From positions 150,724 through 214,723 of the forward strand of contig NZ_JAMBIZ010000003.1 of assembly GCF_025291715.1 (NCBI RefSeq): DNA of 64,000 bases, in the 5' to 3' direction. The number at the start of each line of letters is the position of its first letter. Within the stretch, counting starts at the first letter, position 1. Shown here piece by piece: positions 30,055 through 39,218 of this stretch. A program made the translations under genes and the position numbers. The DNA is from Metasolibacillus sp. (GTDB lineage: Bacteria; Bacillota; Bacilli; Bacillales_A; Planococcaceae). The notes beneath the pieces are model-generated. The model had not been told where the DNA came from and searched no databases. It saw only the letters and a list, made by a program, of their open reading frames with translations.

Positions 30055-31287
30055 ATGGAAATGATAGGAACAGTCATTGTTTATATTATTATGATTTGTG
30101 CAGTTTTAGGAGCAATCGGTGCAATCCGAGATGCTGAATATGGAATTGGGAAAGAGTTCATGAATGGTTTACATACAGTAGGTCATATTTTCGTACCTGC
30201 TGCGGGTATTATGGCAGCTATTCCATATTTAACTTGGTTTATAAGCAATTTTATAAGCCCAATTTTTGAAGTGATCGGGGCTGACCCAGCAATTGCTGCA
30301 ACAACAATTTTAGCCTCAGACATGGGTGGTTATCAGCTAGCAAACGCATTAAAAACTTCCTATGAAGGCTGGGTTATGGCGTTAGTAGTTGGCTTTATGT
30401 CGGGAGCAACGATCGTTTTCTCTATTCCAATGGGACTTGCGATGTTGGACAAGCGCGACCATAAATATATGTCGTTAGGTATTATGGCTGGGGTACTAAC
30501 AATTCCGATTGGTGCATTCATTTCATCTATTATGATTGTGGCATTTAACACGGAAGTTCGCGAAGTAATTAGCACGACAGAGGCACCTACATATGTATTT
30601 GCCATTTCCGTTTTGCAAATTTTAATTAATTTATTACCGCTATTTATTTTTGTTATTTTAATTGCACTTGGTTTAAAATTGATTCCAAATATGATGATTA
30701 CAGGATTTATGCTATTTGGACGCCTTATGGATGCAGGGATTAAAATTGTATTAGTACTTTCAATTGTCGAAATTTTCACAGGGCTTTTCACAAAGATATT
30801 TGGCGCATGGGGCTTTGATCCAATCATGGCAGATGAAATTGACCAATTCCGTGCATTAGAAACGGCTGGTTATATCGGGATTATGCTAGCAGGTGCGTTC
30901 CCAATGGTGTACTTAATTCGTAAATATGCTTCAAAGCCATTAGAGGCAATGGGTGGAAAACTTGGTTTATCAGCAGCAGGAAGTGCGGGTCTTTTAGCAA
31001 CTGTTGCCAATATTTTAGCGATGTTTACACTCGTACGTGATATGCCACCAAAAGATAAAGTAATCAATATCGCATTTGGTGTGTGTTCAGCCTTCTTATT
31101 AGGAGATCATTTATCATTTACAGCAAATTTCCAACCAACGATTATTTTACCAGTAATCGCAGGGAAGTTTTTAGCGGGCGTTATTGCGATATACTTAGCT
31201 TATAAGTTATCTGTACCAACTGCTTTAAAGCTTGAGGCAGAGGATCGCAAAGCTGGCATTATTAAAGAGGGCGAATACTTATCTTAA
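30055..31287 (+). CDS. eutH: EutH, ethanolamine permease
   Basis: Hydrophobic throughout, with about ten membrane helices; GHIFVPAAGIMAAIPYL, ASDMGGYQLA and FLLGDHLSFTANFQP are EutH-family motifs. It takes up ethanolamine across the membrane. About 410 residues from the ATG at 30055; an in-frame GTG at 30043 lies on the SD (AAGGGG). It is the first gene after the ANTAR-controlled terminator. Confidence 0.93.
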   Translation: MEMIGTVIVYIIMICAVLGAIGAIRDAEYGIGKEFMNGLHTVGHIFVPAAGIMAAIPYLTWFISNFISPIFEVIGADPAIAATTILASDMGGYQLANALKTSYEGWVMALVVGFMSGATIVFSIPMGLAMLDKRDHKYMSLGIMAGVLTIPIGAFISSIMIVAFNTEVREVISTTEAPTYVFAISVLQILINLLPLFIFVILIALGLKLIPNMMITGFMLFGRLMDAGIKIVLVLSIVEIFTGLFTKIFGAWGFDPIMADEIDQFRALETAGYIGIMLAGAFPMVYLIRKYASKPLEAMGGKLGLSAAGSAGLLATVANILAMFTLVRDMPPKDKVINIAFGVCSAFLLGDHLSFTANFQPTIILPVIAGKFLAGVIAIYLAYKLSVPTALKLEAEDRKAGIIKEGEYLS

Positions 31288-31337
31288 GCTAGTAGCAGTC
31301 CGCTTCAAAAATATAGAAAAAGTTAGGAGTTGATGGT

Positions 31338-31679
31338 GTGGGCGAGGAGAAAAAACGATTTATACAGGAATTCGTTCCTGGTAAACAATTAACATTAAGT
31401 CATTTGATTGCAAACCCAGATCCAGATATGTTTCAAAAATTAGGAATACAGGAGGCAGGGGCATTAGGCATTATGACATGTACACCGAGTGAGACAGTAA
31501 TTATTGCAGGTGATTTAGCAACAAAGTCTGCCAATGTTCGCCTCGGCTTCCTTGATCGCTTTACAGGTAGTCTAGTCATTGTAGGAAGCGTATCAGAAGT
31601 GGAAATGGCAATGCTTGAAATTAATCGATTTTTATCTGAAAACCTAGGCTATACACCATCACAAATAACGAAGTCATAG
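31338..31679 (+). CDS. eutS: EutS, microcompartment shell protein
   Basis: Closely follows EutS: RFIQEFVPGKQLTLSHLIANP, EAGALGIMTCTP, IIAGDLATKSA, LGFLDRFTGSLVI. It is a single BMC domain of the circularly permuted type that forms bent hexamers. The GTG follows TTAGGAGTTGATG. Confidence 0.96.
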   Translation: MGEEKKRFIQEFVPGKQLTLSHLIANPDPDMFQKLGIQEAGALGIMTCTPSETVIIAGDLATKSANVRLGFLDRFTGSLVIVGSVSEVEMAMLEINRFLSENLGYTPSQITKS

Positions 31680-31689
31680 AGGTGCCGAT

Positions 31690-32187
31690 ATGAAAAATCG
31701 TGTCATGATCATCGGCGGAGTTCAAACAGGCAAATCGACGTTAATGAATGCGTTACTAGGCAAAGAAAGCACTGCCAATAAAACGCAGGCGCTTGTATAT
31801 GAGGATTGGATTGTTGATACACCAGGCGAATATATTGAAAACCCGATGTATTACCGTAATATTATGGCGACATCACTAGAAGTGACACATGTCATTTATT
31901 TACAGGATGCAACATCTTCACGTAGCGTCTTTCCACCACAATTCAGTCTTGGCATTCCGAAAATACAAATCGGCGTCATTACAAAAATTGATCACCCGCA
32001 AGCGGATGTGGAGCGAGCGGCAAGCTTGTTGAAAAATGTGATGATGCAAGGTCCAATTGTTAAAACCTCTGCGTTAGAAAAACGCGGAATCGAATTTATC
32101 GCACCGTTGATTGAGCTTAATGATATAGCCGCTATTAAGCAATTTGTGCAAGAAAGTGCAAGCCCGTATCTTGAATATCGCGAATAA
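31690..32187 (+). CDS. eutP: EutP/PduV-type P-loop GTPase-like protein
   Basis: The P-loop GGVQTGKST, DTPGEYIENP (G3) and ITKIDHPQ (G4) identify the EutP/PduV family, 165 residues. Proteins of this family are associated with the compartment, and acetate kinase activity has been reported for EutP. It is spaced 10 bases after eutS and ends just before the eutA SD. Confidence 0.93.
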   Translation: MKNRVMIIGGVQTGKSTLMNALLGKESTANKTQALVYEDWIVDTPGEYIENPMYYRNIMATSLEVTHVIYLQDATSSRSVFPPQFSLGIPKIQIGVITKIDHPQADVERAASLLKNVMMQGPIVKTSALEKRGIEFIAPLIELNDIAAIKQFVQESASPYLEYRE

Positions 32188-32208
32188 TGAATGGAGGGGA
32201 AGGGTGAG

Positions 32209-33624
32209 GTGACAACAGAAGAAATTTTGAGTGCAGGAATCGATATTGGTACGAGTACAACGAAGATGGTTGTAAGTCGCTTTGTGCTACGCAATGTAGC
32301 TGGCTTAACGCATGTGCCACGTATTGAAATTATTGAGAAAAAGCTCATACACCAAAGTCCGATTATTAAAACACCCTTTACGAGCAAAGAAGTCATTGAT
32401 ATGGCGAAAATAGAACAATTTATTTTTGAGCAATATCAATTGGCGAATGTTTTACCAGAAAATATTGCGACTGGTGCCATTATTATTACGGGTGAATCCG
32501 CCACAAAGCATAACGCAAGTGAAGTTATTCATACGATTTCCAATAGCGCAGGTAATTTCCTCGTAGCGACGGCAGGCCCTGACTTAGAGGGCATCATTGC
32601 GGCAAAAGGCTCTGGTACTGTCAAAAAATCCAAGCAAACGGGAAAAATTATTGCCAATATCGATATTGGTGGAGGGACAGCAAATATTGCTGTTGTGCAA
32701 TATGGTGAAGTCATTGGTACTTGTACATTGCATATCGGTGGTCGATTAATCGAGTTTCACAATGGTGTCATTCATTCCATTTCACCACCTTTAGCGCGCT
32801 TAATGCAGCGCTGGGATAATCCACTCAAAGTGGGCGATGCCGCAAATGATCTGCGTATTGATAAATGTATAGAGGAAATGGTGACAGTGCTTGCTGATGT
32901 GCTTAACAATCAATTGCATGATGCACAGCATCCTTTATTATTAGGGCATTTGCCAAATTGGACAAAGCAAGTGGAGGCAGTCGTTTTTTCTGGCGGAGTC
33001 GCAGCTTGTATTTATGAAGATAATTGCTCGATGCGTCAATATGATGATATCGGTGAAAGGCTGGCGAAAGCACTGCAACAGCATGAATCGCTGCAATCGT
33101 TTTTATGGATAACACCAGAGGAAACGGCACGCGCCACTGTCACAGGAGCCGGCACACAAACAACCGATATTAGCGGTGCCACAATTCAAGTGGATGCGGA
33201 AGTTTTACCATTGAAAAATGTCCCTGTTTTTCAATGTAATATGAACGCGTCAATGGCGCATATTGAGCAAATTATTGCAAATGCTGTAAAGCAAGCAAAT
33301 ACGCTATTTTCTGTGCAAGAAAATGACACACCCTTCGCTTTGTATTTTAGTCAATTACCTTACTTGAGCTTTCAAGATGTGCATAAGCTATGCGAGATAC
33401 TTTTGCAGCAATTTACTACAAATAACGTACCGCTTATTTTAATATTGCAAGCGGATTATGCGAAGGTCATTGGGCAAACGATTCAAGCGATTGATGCAAC
33501 GAAGCCAATCATTTGTATTGATCAAATTAAGGTAGAAACAGGTGACTATATCGACATCGGTGAAGTATTGCCATCAGGCGTTGTGCCCGTTGTTGTGAAA
33601 ACACTTGCATTCCACTCACAGTAA
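32209..33624 (+). CDS. eutA: EutA, ethanolamine ammonia-lyase reactivase
   Basis: ASKHA-fold protein: SAGIDIGTSTTKMVVS (phosphate 1), IANIDIGGGTANIAVV (phosphate 2), VVFSGGVAACIYE. It exchanges damaged cobalamin on EutBC using ATP. I prefer the GTG at 32209, 9 bases after GGAGGGG; an ATG at 32191 overlaps the SD itself. It has 471 residues and is followed by eutB after 12 bases. Confidence 0.94.
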   Translation: MTTEEILSAGIDIGTSTTKMVVSRFVLRNVAGLTHVPRIEIIEKKLIHQSPIIKTPFTSKEVIDMAKIEQFIFEQYQLANVLPENIATGAIIITGESATKHNASEVIHTISNSAGNFLVATAGPDLEGIIAAKGSGTVKKSKQTGKIIANIDIGGGTANIAVVQYGEVIGTCTLHIGGRLIEFHNGVIHSISPPLARLMQRWDNPLKVGDAANDLRIDKCIEEMVTVLADVLNNQLHDAQHPLLLGHLPNWTKQVEAVVFSGGVAACIYEDNCSMRQYDDIGERLAKALQQHESLQSFLWITPEETARATVTGAGTQTTDISGATIQVDAEVLPLKNVPVFQCNMNASMAHIEQIIANAVKQANTLFSVQENDTPFALYFSQLPYLSFQDVHKLCEILLQQFTTNNVPLILILQADYAKVIGQTIQAIDATKPIICIDQIKVETGDYIDIGEVLPSGVVPVVVKTLAFHSQ

Positions 33625-33636
33625 AGGAGGATGAAC

Positions 33637-34998
33637 GTGAACTTATCAGTTATATTGGGTGGAGAAAAATACAATTTTAAATCACTGAAAGAAGTAATGG
33701 CGAAGGCGAATGAAGAAAAATCAGGCGATCGCCTTGCAGGAATTGCAGCAGAGACGGTGCAGGAGCGCATCGCAGCAAAGGCTGTATTAAGTGAATTATT
33801 AGTAAAAGACATTCGTGAAAACCCACTTATTCCAGAGGATGATGAAGTATCACGCATCATTGAAAAAGATGTTAATGAACAAATTTATGGAGAAATTAAA
33901 AACTGGAGCATTGAGCAGCTACGTGAATATATTTTATCCAACACGACTGGCGATCGAGAGCTAAAGCGCCTTAGCAAAGGAATGAACTCTGAAATTATCG
34001 CTGCTGTTACAAAGCTCATGTCCAATTTAGATCTTGTGCATGCTGCAAATAAAGTGGAGATTTTATCGACATGCAATATTACCATTGGACAAAAAGGCAC
34101 GCTATCTTCACGCTTACAGCCGAATCACCCTACAGATAATATCGATGGAATTATCGCCTCGCTAAAAGAAGGCTTATCTTACGGTATTGGGGATGCTGTT
34201 ATTGGCATTAACCCTGTAGACGACTCAGTAGAAAGCGTAAAAAGAGTGCTACATGCAACAAAAAACTTTATTAATGAATGGGATATTCCAACGCAAAACT
34301 GTGTGCTAGCGCATATTACGACACAGATGAAGTCTATTCAGCAAGGTGCGCCAGCAGATATGATTTTCCAAAGTATCGCAGGTACAGAAGTTGCAAACCG
34401 CTCGTTTGGTATTTCAGCCGATTTAATTCGAGAGGCTGAAGAGCTTATTAAAAAGCAGGGCACAGGCACTGGACCAAATTTATTTTACTTTGAAACAGGG
34501 CAAGGTTCAGAGCTATCTGCTGAAGCGCATTATGGTGTTGACCAATTAACACTAGAGTCGCGCAACTATGGCTTTGCTAGACATTTTAATCCATACATCG
34601 TGAATACGGTTGTTGGATTTATTGGACCAGAGTATTTATACAATAATAAGCAAGTAATTCGTGCAGGTCTTGAAGATCATTTTATGGGGAAAATGCACTG
34701 CCTACCAATGGGAGTAGATATTTGCTACACGAACCATATTAAAGCAGATCAAAATGATATTGAAGATTTAGGCGTGCTATTAACCGCCGCTGGTGTTAAT
34801 TTCATTATCGCTGCGCCAATGGGTGATGATGTTATGCTCAACTATCAATCAATGAGCTATCATGATGTAGCAACATTGCTGCAAACTTTAGGGAAAACAC
34901 CAGCACCAGCCTATTTAGCTTGGCTAGAAAAAATGGGCATTTATGAAAATGGTCGTCTTTCTTCGAGAGCTGGCGATTTATCGCTGTTTGAAAGGTAG
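33637..34998 (+). CDS. eutB: EutB, ethanolamine ammonia-lyase large subunit
   Basis: Matches the large subunit throughout: RLAGIAAETVQERIAAK, IKNWSIEQLREYILS, LQPNHPTDN, YFETGQGSELSAEAH, NTVVGFIGPEYLYN and AGLEDHFMGKMHC. With EutC and adenosylcobalamin it converts ethanolamine to acetaldehyde and ammonia. AAAGGAGG abuts an ATG at 33631, so the GTG at 33637 is the likelier start (453 residues). Confidence 0.97.
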   Translation: MNLSVILGGEKYNFKSLKEVMAKANEEKSGDRLAGIAAETVQERIAAKAVLSELLVKDIRENPLIPEDDEVSRIIEKDVNEQIYGEIKNWSIEQLREYILSNTTGDRELKRLSKGMNSEIIAAVTKLMSNLDLVHAANKVEILSTCNITIGQKGTLSSRLQPNHPTDNIDGIIASLKEGLSYGIGDAVIGINPVDDSVESVKRVLHATKNFINEWDIPTQNCVLAHITTQMKSIQQGAPADMIFQSIAGTEVANRSFGISADLIREAEELIKKQGTGTGPNLFYFETGQGSELSAEAHYGVDQLTLESRNYGFARHFNPYIVNTVVGFIGPEYLYNNKQVIRAGLEDHFMGKMHCLPMGVDICYTNHIKADQNDIEDLGVLLTAAGVNFIIAAPMGDDVMLNYQSMSYHDVATLLQTLGKTPAPAYLAWLEKMGIYENGRLSSRAGDLSLFER

Positions 34999-35007
34999 GT
35001 GGATGAT

Positions 35008-35970
35008 GTGAATGAAGAATTAGTAGCGAAAATTACACAGCTAGTAATGGAAAAAATGAATGGACAGGCTGAGCCACAGCAGACAGCAGAAACACAGCAA
35101 AGCAACACGACATTGCGCATTCTTGAAACGCCAGATACAGTAGTAGCTGACGAATCCAATACGTTAATTAAGCTATATAGCAGTGCGCCAGCAAGCGAGC
35201 AAACAAGCTATGCAGAGCCTGCAGAAGCTAACGCAAAAGCCTTCCGATTTGAAGAGGACAACCTTTCTGAAAGTGTACAAGCAGCCCGCAAAAATACACC
35301 AGCAAGAATTGGTGTAGGGCGAGCGGGAACAAGACCGAAAACAAAAACATGGTTGCAATTCCGACTTGACCATGCGGCAGCGGTAGATGCGGTATATGGC
35401 GAAGTATCCGAAGAGCTACTACAAAAGCTTAATGTTTCAACGGTAACGACGCGTGTAACGGATAAAGAGGAATACATTACACGACCAGATTTAGGGCGAC
35501 GCTTATCGGATGAATCAAAGGAATTTATTCAAGCGAATTGCAAAAGCAACCCGCAAGTGCAAATTATTATTTCGAACGGTTTAAGCGCAAGTGCAATTGA
35601 AGAAAACATAATGGATGTTTACTTATCGCTGCAGCAAAGCTTAAGCAATTTGAATATTGAAATGGGGACAACGTTTTATATTGATAAAGGGCGTGTCGCA
35701 TTGATGGATGAAATCGGTGAAATTTTACAGCCTGAAGTCGTTGTTTACTTAATTGGAGAGCGTCCAGGACTTGTTTCTGCTGAATCAATGAGTGCTTATT
35801 TATGTTATAAGCCACGCATTGGCACAGTGGAGGCGGAGCGTATGGTTATTTCTAATATCCATAAAGGCGGTATTCCACCATTAGAGGCTGGCGCTTATTT
35901 AGGAACCGTTGTACAAAGAATTTTACAACACAAGGCGAGCGGTGTCGCACTTGTAGAGAAAGAAAGCTAG
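35008..35970 (+). CDS. eutC: EutC, ethanolamine ammonia-lyase small subunit with N-terminal targeting helix
   Basis: The C-terminal two thirds follow EutC: PARIGVGRAGTRPKT, FRLDHAAAVDAVYGEV, IISNGLSASAIEEN, YLIGERPGLVSAESMSAYL and VISNIHKGGIPPLEAG. The first 20 residues (NEELVAKITQLVMEKM) form an amphipathic helix of the encapsulation-peptide type, followed by a long Gln/Thr/Ser-rich linker. EutC carries such a targeting peptide in enterics. GTG codons at 34999 and 35008 are both possible; the second is better spaced. Confidence 0.93.
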   Translation: MNEELVAKITQLVMEKMNGQAEPQQTAETQQSNTTLRILETPDTVVADESNTLIKLYSSAPASEQTSYAEPAEANAKAFRFEEDNLSESVQAARKNTPARIGVGRAGTRPKTKTWLQFRLDHAAAVDAVYGEVSEELLQKLNVSTVTTRVTDKEEYITRPDLGRRLSDESKEFIQANCKSNPQVQIIISNGLSASAIEENIMDVYLSLQQSLSNLNIEMGTTFYIDKGRVALMDEIGEILQPEVVVYLIGERPGLVSAESMSAYLCYKPRIGTVEAERMVISNIHKGGIPPLEAGAYLGTVVQRILQHKASGVALVEKES

Positions 35971-35981
35971 GGGGCTATCAT

Positions 35982-36632
35982 ATGAATCCTCAAAAAATAA
36001 TGGCAGAAATTTTGGCGATGCAAATTATTCCTCGTGTCAATAACGAGCTTGCGGAGCAGCTATCATTGCAGCCACATCATACAAGCTTAGGGCTTGTGAC
36101 ATTAACGATTGATGATGTAGGCTATGTGGCCTTGGATGAAGCAACGAAAAAAGCCGATGTCGACGTCGTTTATGCAAAAAGCTTTTATGCGGGCGCTGCG
36201 CATGCTTCTGGCCCATTATCAGGTGAGGTAATTGGCATTATTGCAGGTAGCTCTCCCGATGAAGTGCGCAGTGGCTTAGAGGCAATTGAGCAAAAGGTGC
36301 AGTTCGATACGTATTTTGAAGCGATTCTTGGCAACGATGGGCATGCATTATTTGCACATACTGTTGCTAGCTGCGGCACATATCTTGCACAGCAAGCGAG
36401 CGTACCAGTTGGAACAGCAATCGCTTACTTAATTGCTCCGCCGCTTGAAGCAGTTGTCGGTTTGGATGCTGCATTAAAGGCAGCAGATGTCGAGCTAAAA
36501 GCATTTTTCGGACCGCCATCTGAAACGAACTTTGGTGGTGGACTATTGAGTGGCTCGCAATCCTCTTGCCAAGCGGCTGCGGACGCATTTAGAGAAGCAA
36601 TCGAAAACCTGGCAAGAAACCCAATCATTTAG
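35982..36632 (+). CDS. eutL: EutL, trimeric microcompartment shell protein
   Basis: 216 residues with two BMC domains: ILAMQIIPRVNNELAEQL, VGYVALDEATKKADVDVVY, SGEVIGIIAGSSPDEV and PSETNFGGGLLSGSQSSC, a characteristic EutL C-terminus. Trimers have a large gated pore. The SD is AGGGGG. Confidence 0.95.
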   Translation: MNPQKIMAEILAMQIIPRVNNELAEQLSLQPHHTSLGLVTLTIDDVGYVALDEATKKADVDVVYAKSFYAGAAHASGPLSGEVIGIIAGSSPDEVRSGLEAIEQKVQFDTYFEAILGNDGHALFAHTVASCGTYLAQQASVPVGTAIAYLIAPPLEAVVGLDAALKAADVELKAFFGPPSETNFGGGLLSGSQSSCQAAADAFREAIENLARNPII

Positions 36633-36648
36633 AAAGGAGGCGACGCAA

Positions 36649-38142
36649 GTGCCTACATTAGATCGAGATTTATTAGCAATACAGGAGATGCGTGATGCGG
36701 TGAAAAAAGCAAGCGAAGCCCAAGCGGCTTATATGCAATTTTCACAGCAGCAAGTTGACAAAATTGTCAAAGCGGTAGCAGATGCAGCTTTTAAGGAAGC
36801 CGATAGATTAGCAAAAATGGCTGTAAAAGAAACTGGCATGGGCGTTCCTAATCATAAAAAAATAAAAAATGAAGTAGCTTCACGAGATTTATATGAAGAT
36901 ATTAAAGACTTAAAAACAGTAGGTATCGTTGGCTATGACCGCGCTGCAAAGGTAACAGAAATTGCTAGCCCATTCGGTGTTGTTGCGGGCATCATCCCAA
37001 CAACAAACCCAACGTCAACAGCGATTTTTAAAGCGATGATTTCATTGAAAACACGCAATGCGCTTGTTGTTAGTCCACACCCATATGCGGTAAAATGTAC
37101 GGAGGAAGCGTTAAACGTTTGTCGTATCGCCGCAGAGCAAGCAGGTGCACCAGAAGGCTTGTTACAATGCTTAACAATGGCTTCAATGGATGCGACACAG
37201 CAATTGCTGAAGCACCCACAGGTGAACTTGATTTTAGCAACAGGTGGTGGGGCGCTCGTTAAAGCTGCCTATAGCTCTGGTAAGCCAGCGTACGGTGTCG
37301 GTCCAGGGAATGTACCAGCATATGTTGAGAAATCAGCGAACATCATAAAGGCTGCGCAGCATTTAGTGCAAAGTAAATCATTTGATAATGGTACAATTTG
37401 TGCAACAGAGCAGTCCATTATAGTGGAGGAAGCTGTTTCAGAAAAATTAATGGCTGAGCTACAAAAAAACGGTGCCTACATTTTATCAGCTGAAGAAAAG
37501 AAAAAAATGGAAAAGCTCATTTCTCCTACACCAGGTAAAGTGAATCCAAAAATTGTTGGGAAATCGGCTGCTTGTCTAGCGGATTTAGTTGGCTTGACAG
37601 TACCGCAGGGAACGAAGGTACTGATTGGCTTAGAAACAAAAGTAGGAAAGGAAATTCCATTCTCACTTGAAAAGCTATCACCAATTTTCGCTCTTTACAC
37701 AGTGAAGGACAGTGTAGAGGCGAAGAAAGTCATCACGGATTTACTCAATATCGGTGGGCGTGGACATACGTGCTCAATCCATACTGAAAATGCGGCATTA
37801 GCAGAGCAATTTGCAGTGGATTTACCCGTATCACGTATTGTCATTAACACATTATCATCGATTGGAGCAGTTGGTGGCACAACTGGTTTAGCACCATCCT
37901 TCACACTTGGCTGTGGCACATTCGGTGGCAACATTACATCTGATAATGTGACAGCAAGACATTTAATCAATATTAAGCGCATGGCATATGGCACGAAAAA
38001 TGTAACAGTGCCAGAGCCAGAATACGAGCCGTTAGAGGCGATTGTAGAAAAGCAAGTTGCTCAGACAGAAGCGGTTGATGCTGATATGGTGCAGCAAATT
38101 GTAGATCAAGTATTAAAACAAATTACATTACAAAACAAATAA
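36649..38142 (+). CDS. eutE: EutE, CoA-acylating acetaldehyde dehydrogenase with C-terminal targeting-like helix
   Basis: The catalytic Cys is in FDNGTICATEQS; GIIPTTNPTSTAIFKAM and GGALVKAAYSSGKPA follow the family. It makes acetyl-CoA and NADH from acetaldehyde. The last 40 residues add a linker and the amphipathic helix ADMVQQIVDQVLKQI, which resembles an encapsulation peptide placed at the C-terminus. The start is the GTG behind AAAGGAGG; an earlier in-frame ATG lies inside eutL and has no SD. It has 497 residues. Confidence 0.95.
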   Translation: MPTLDRDLLAIQEMRDAVKKASEAQAAYMQFSQQQVDKIVKAVADAAFKEADRLAKMAVKETGMGVPNHKKIKNEVASRDLYEDIKDLKTVGIVGYDRAAKVTEIASPFGVVAGIIPTTNPTSTAIFKAMISLKTRNALVVSPHPYAVKCTEEALNVCRIAAEQAGAPEGLLQCLTMASMDATQQLLKHPQVNLILATGGGALVKAAYSSGKPAYGVGPGNVPAYVEKSANIIKAAQHLVQSKSFDNGTICATEQSIIVEEAVSEKLMAELQKNGAYILSAEEKKKMEKLISPTPGKVNPKIVGKSAACLADLVGLTVPQGTKVLIGLETKVGKEIPFSLEKLSPIFALYTVKDSVEAKKVITDLLNIGGRGHTCSIHTENAALAEQFAVDLPVSRIVINTLSSIGAVGGTTGLAPSFTLGCGTFGGNITSDNVTARHLINIKRMAYGTKNVTVPEPEYEPLEAIVEKQVAQTEAVDADMVQQIVDQVLKQITLQNK

Positions 38143-38157
38143 TTGGAGGAATGAAAA

Positions 38158-38445
38158 ATGAACAGAGAAGGTACAGCTTTAGGAATGGTAGAAACAAAAG
38201 GTCTTGTAGGAGCAATTGAAGCAGCTGATGCAATGGTAAAGGCAGCTAGCGTAAACTTAGTAGGTAAAGTACATGTTGGTGGCGGTATTGTAACAGTATT
38301 AGTACGTGGTGATGTAGGTGCAGTAAAGGCAGCAACAGATGCAGGTGCAGCAGCAGCAGAGCGCGTAGGCGAATTATTATCTGTACACGTAATCCCACGC
38401 CCACATAACGAGTTAGAATTAATTTTACCAAAGTATGAAGGATAA
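38158..38445 (+). CDS. eutM: EutM, hexameric microcompartment shell protein
   Basis: 95 residues, one BMC domain: [39 protein letters not shown] and [15 protein letters not shown]. It is the likely main facet-forming hexamer. The SD is GGAGG. A terminator-like stem follows, so shell protein may be made in excess of downstream products. Confidence 0.97.
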   Translation: MNREGTALGMVETKGLVGAIEAADAMVKAASVNLVGKVHVGGGIVTVLVRGDVGAVKAATDAGAAAAERVGELLSVHVIPRPHNELELILPKYEG

Positions 38446-38460
38446 TTAAGTAGCTAAAAC

Positions 38461-38503
38461 GGGGCTTGTCTAAAATTTATCAACAAGCCCCATGCTTTAT
38501 TTT
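38461..38503 (+). terminator. Internal terminator between eutM and pduL
   Basis: GGGGCTTGT and ACAAGCCCC form a perfect 9-bp stem followed by the weak tract ATGCTTTATTTT. It lacks an ANTAR hexaloop, so it probably attenuates rather than being under EutV control. Confidence 0.75.
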
Positions 38504-38504
38504 C

Positions 38505-38588
38505 GTTGAGCGAATTTAGTTGGTGGTTGAGCGATTTTCCACGTTCGTTGAGCGAATTTTGGCTTTGGTTGAGCGAATTATTACTTTG
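38505..38588 (+). repeat. Intergenic array of a short word at 21-nt spacing (GTTGAGCGAATTT type)
   Basis: GTTGAGCGAATTT or a close variant starts at 38505, 38526, 38547 and 38568, each exactly 21 bases apart, with variable sequence between. It starts one base after the terminator tract. It is in frame with pduL and open from 38520 but has no SD, so I do not treat it as coding. Confidence 0.87.
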
Positions 38589-38621
38589 GAACTATACAAA
38601 TTCAAATCAGAGGTGACTCGC

Positions 38622-39206
38622 ATGAGCATAAAAACAATTCCTGTTGCGATTTCAGCGCGACATATTCATGTAAGTGAAGAAGATTTGCAAACGCTTTTTG
38701 GTCCAAATGCGAGCTTAACAAAGGATTTTGACCTTTCACAGCCAGGGCAATATGCAGCAAAGGAACGCGTATCGATTGAAGGACCAAAAGGTATTATTCA
38801 TAATGTGCGTATATTAGGACCAGCAAGACCTGCAACACAAGTAGAAGTAAGCAAAACAGATGCGCTAAAGCTTGGTATCAATCCACCATTAAGACAATCA
38901 GGTGATGTTGAAAACTCAGCAAGCATTAAAATTATCAATGGTGATAAAGCGATTACAATTAAGCAAGGTGCCATTATTGCACAAGCGCACATCCATATGA
39001 CGGAAGAAGACGCAAAACAATTCAATGTAGAAAACAATGAGATTGTTTCAGTTGAAGTGGAAAGTGAGCGTCCTGTTACATTGCGTGGTGTTGTTGTGCG
39101 CGTATCTAACAACTTCAGCTTAGAAATGCATATCGATACAGATGAAGCGAATGCTGGCTTTATCGAGCAGCAGGCTAAAGGTACGATTTTTAAAACAACA
39201 AAGTAA
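38622..39206 (+). CDS. PduL-type phosphotransacylase, short form without targeting extension
   Basis: Two PduL domains with zinc-binding histidines: ISARHIHVSEED and AQAHIHMTEEDA, plus FDLSQPGQYAAKE and MHIDTDEANAG. PduL converts acyl-CoA and phosphate to acyl phosphate and CoA. This copy begins directly at the catalytic domain (SIKTIPVAISARH) with no encapsulation-peptide-like helix, in contrast to the next gene. It may be cytosolic. The start ATG follows AGAGGTG; 194 residues. Confidence 0.93.
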   Translation: MSIKTIPVAISARHIHVSEEDLQTLFGPNASLTKDFDLSQPGQYAAKERVSIEGPKGIIHNVRILGPARPATQVEVSKTDALKLGINPPLRQSGDVENSASIKIINGDKAITIKQGAIIAQAHIHMTEEDAKQFNVENNEIVSVEVESERPVTLRGVVVRVSNNFSLEMHIDTDEANAGFIEQQAKGTIFKTTK

Positions 39207-39218
39207 GGAGGAGGTTTG

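Noticed and set aside
31288..31337. Second ANTAR hairpin between eutH and eutS
   Set aside because: AGCAGTCCGCTT looks superficially similar, but no stem with a six-base loop of the A..G.. type and no terminator is present.
38520..38621. N-terminal extension of the first PduL with three VERxxxL heptads encoded by the 21-nt array
   Set aside because: The frame is open but has no SD, while the ATG at 38622 has AGAGGTG and gives the family's normal N-terminus.
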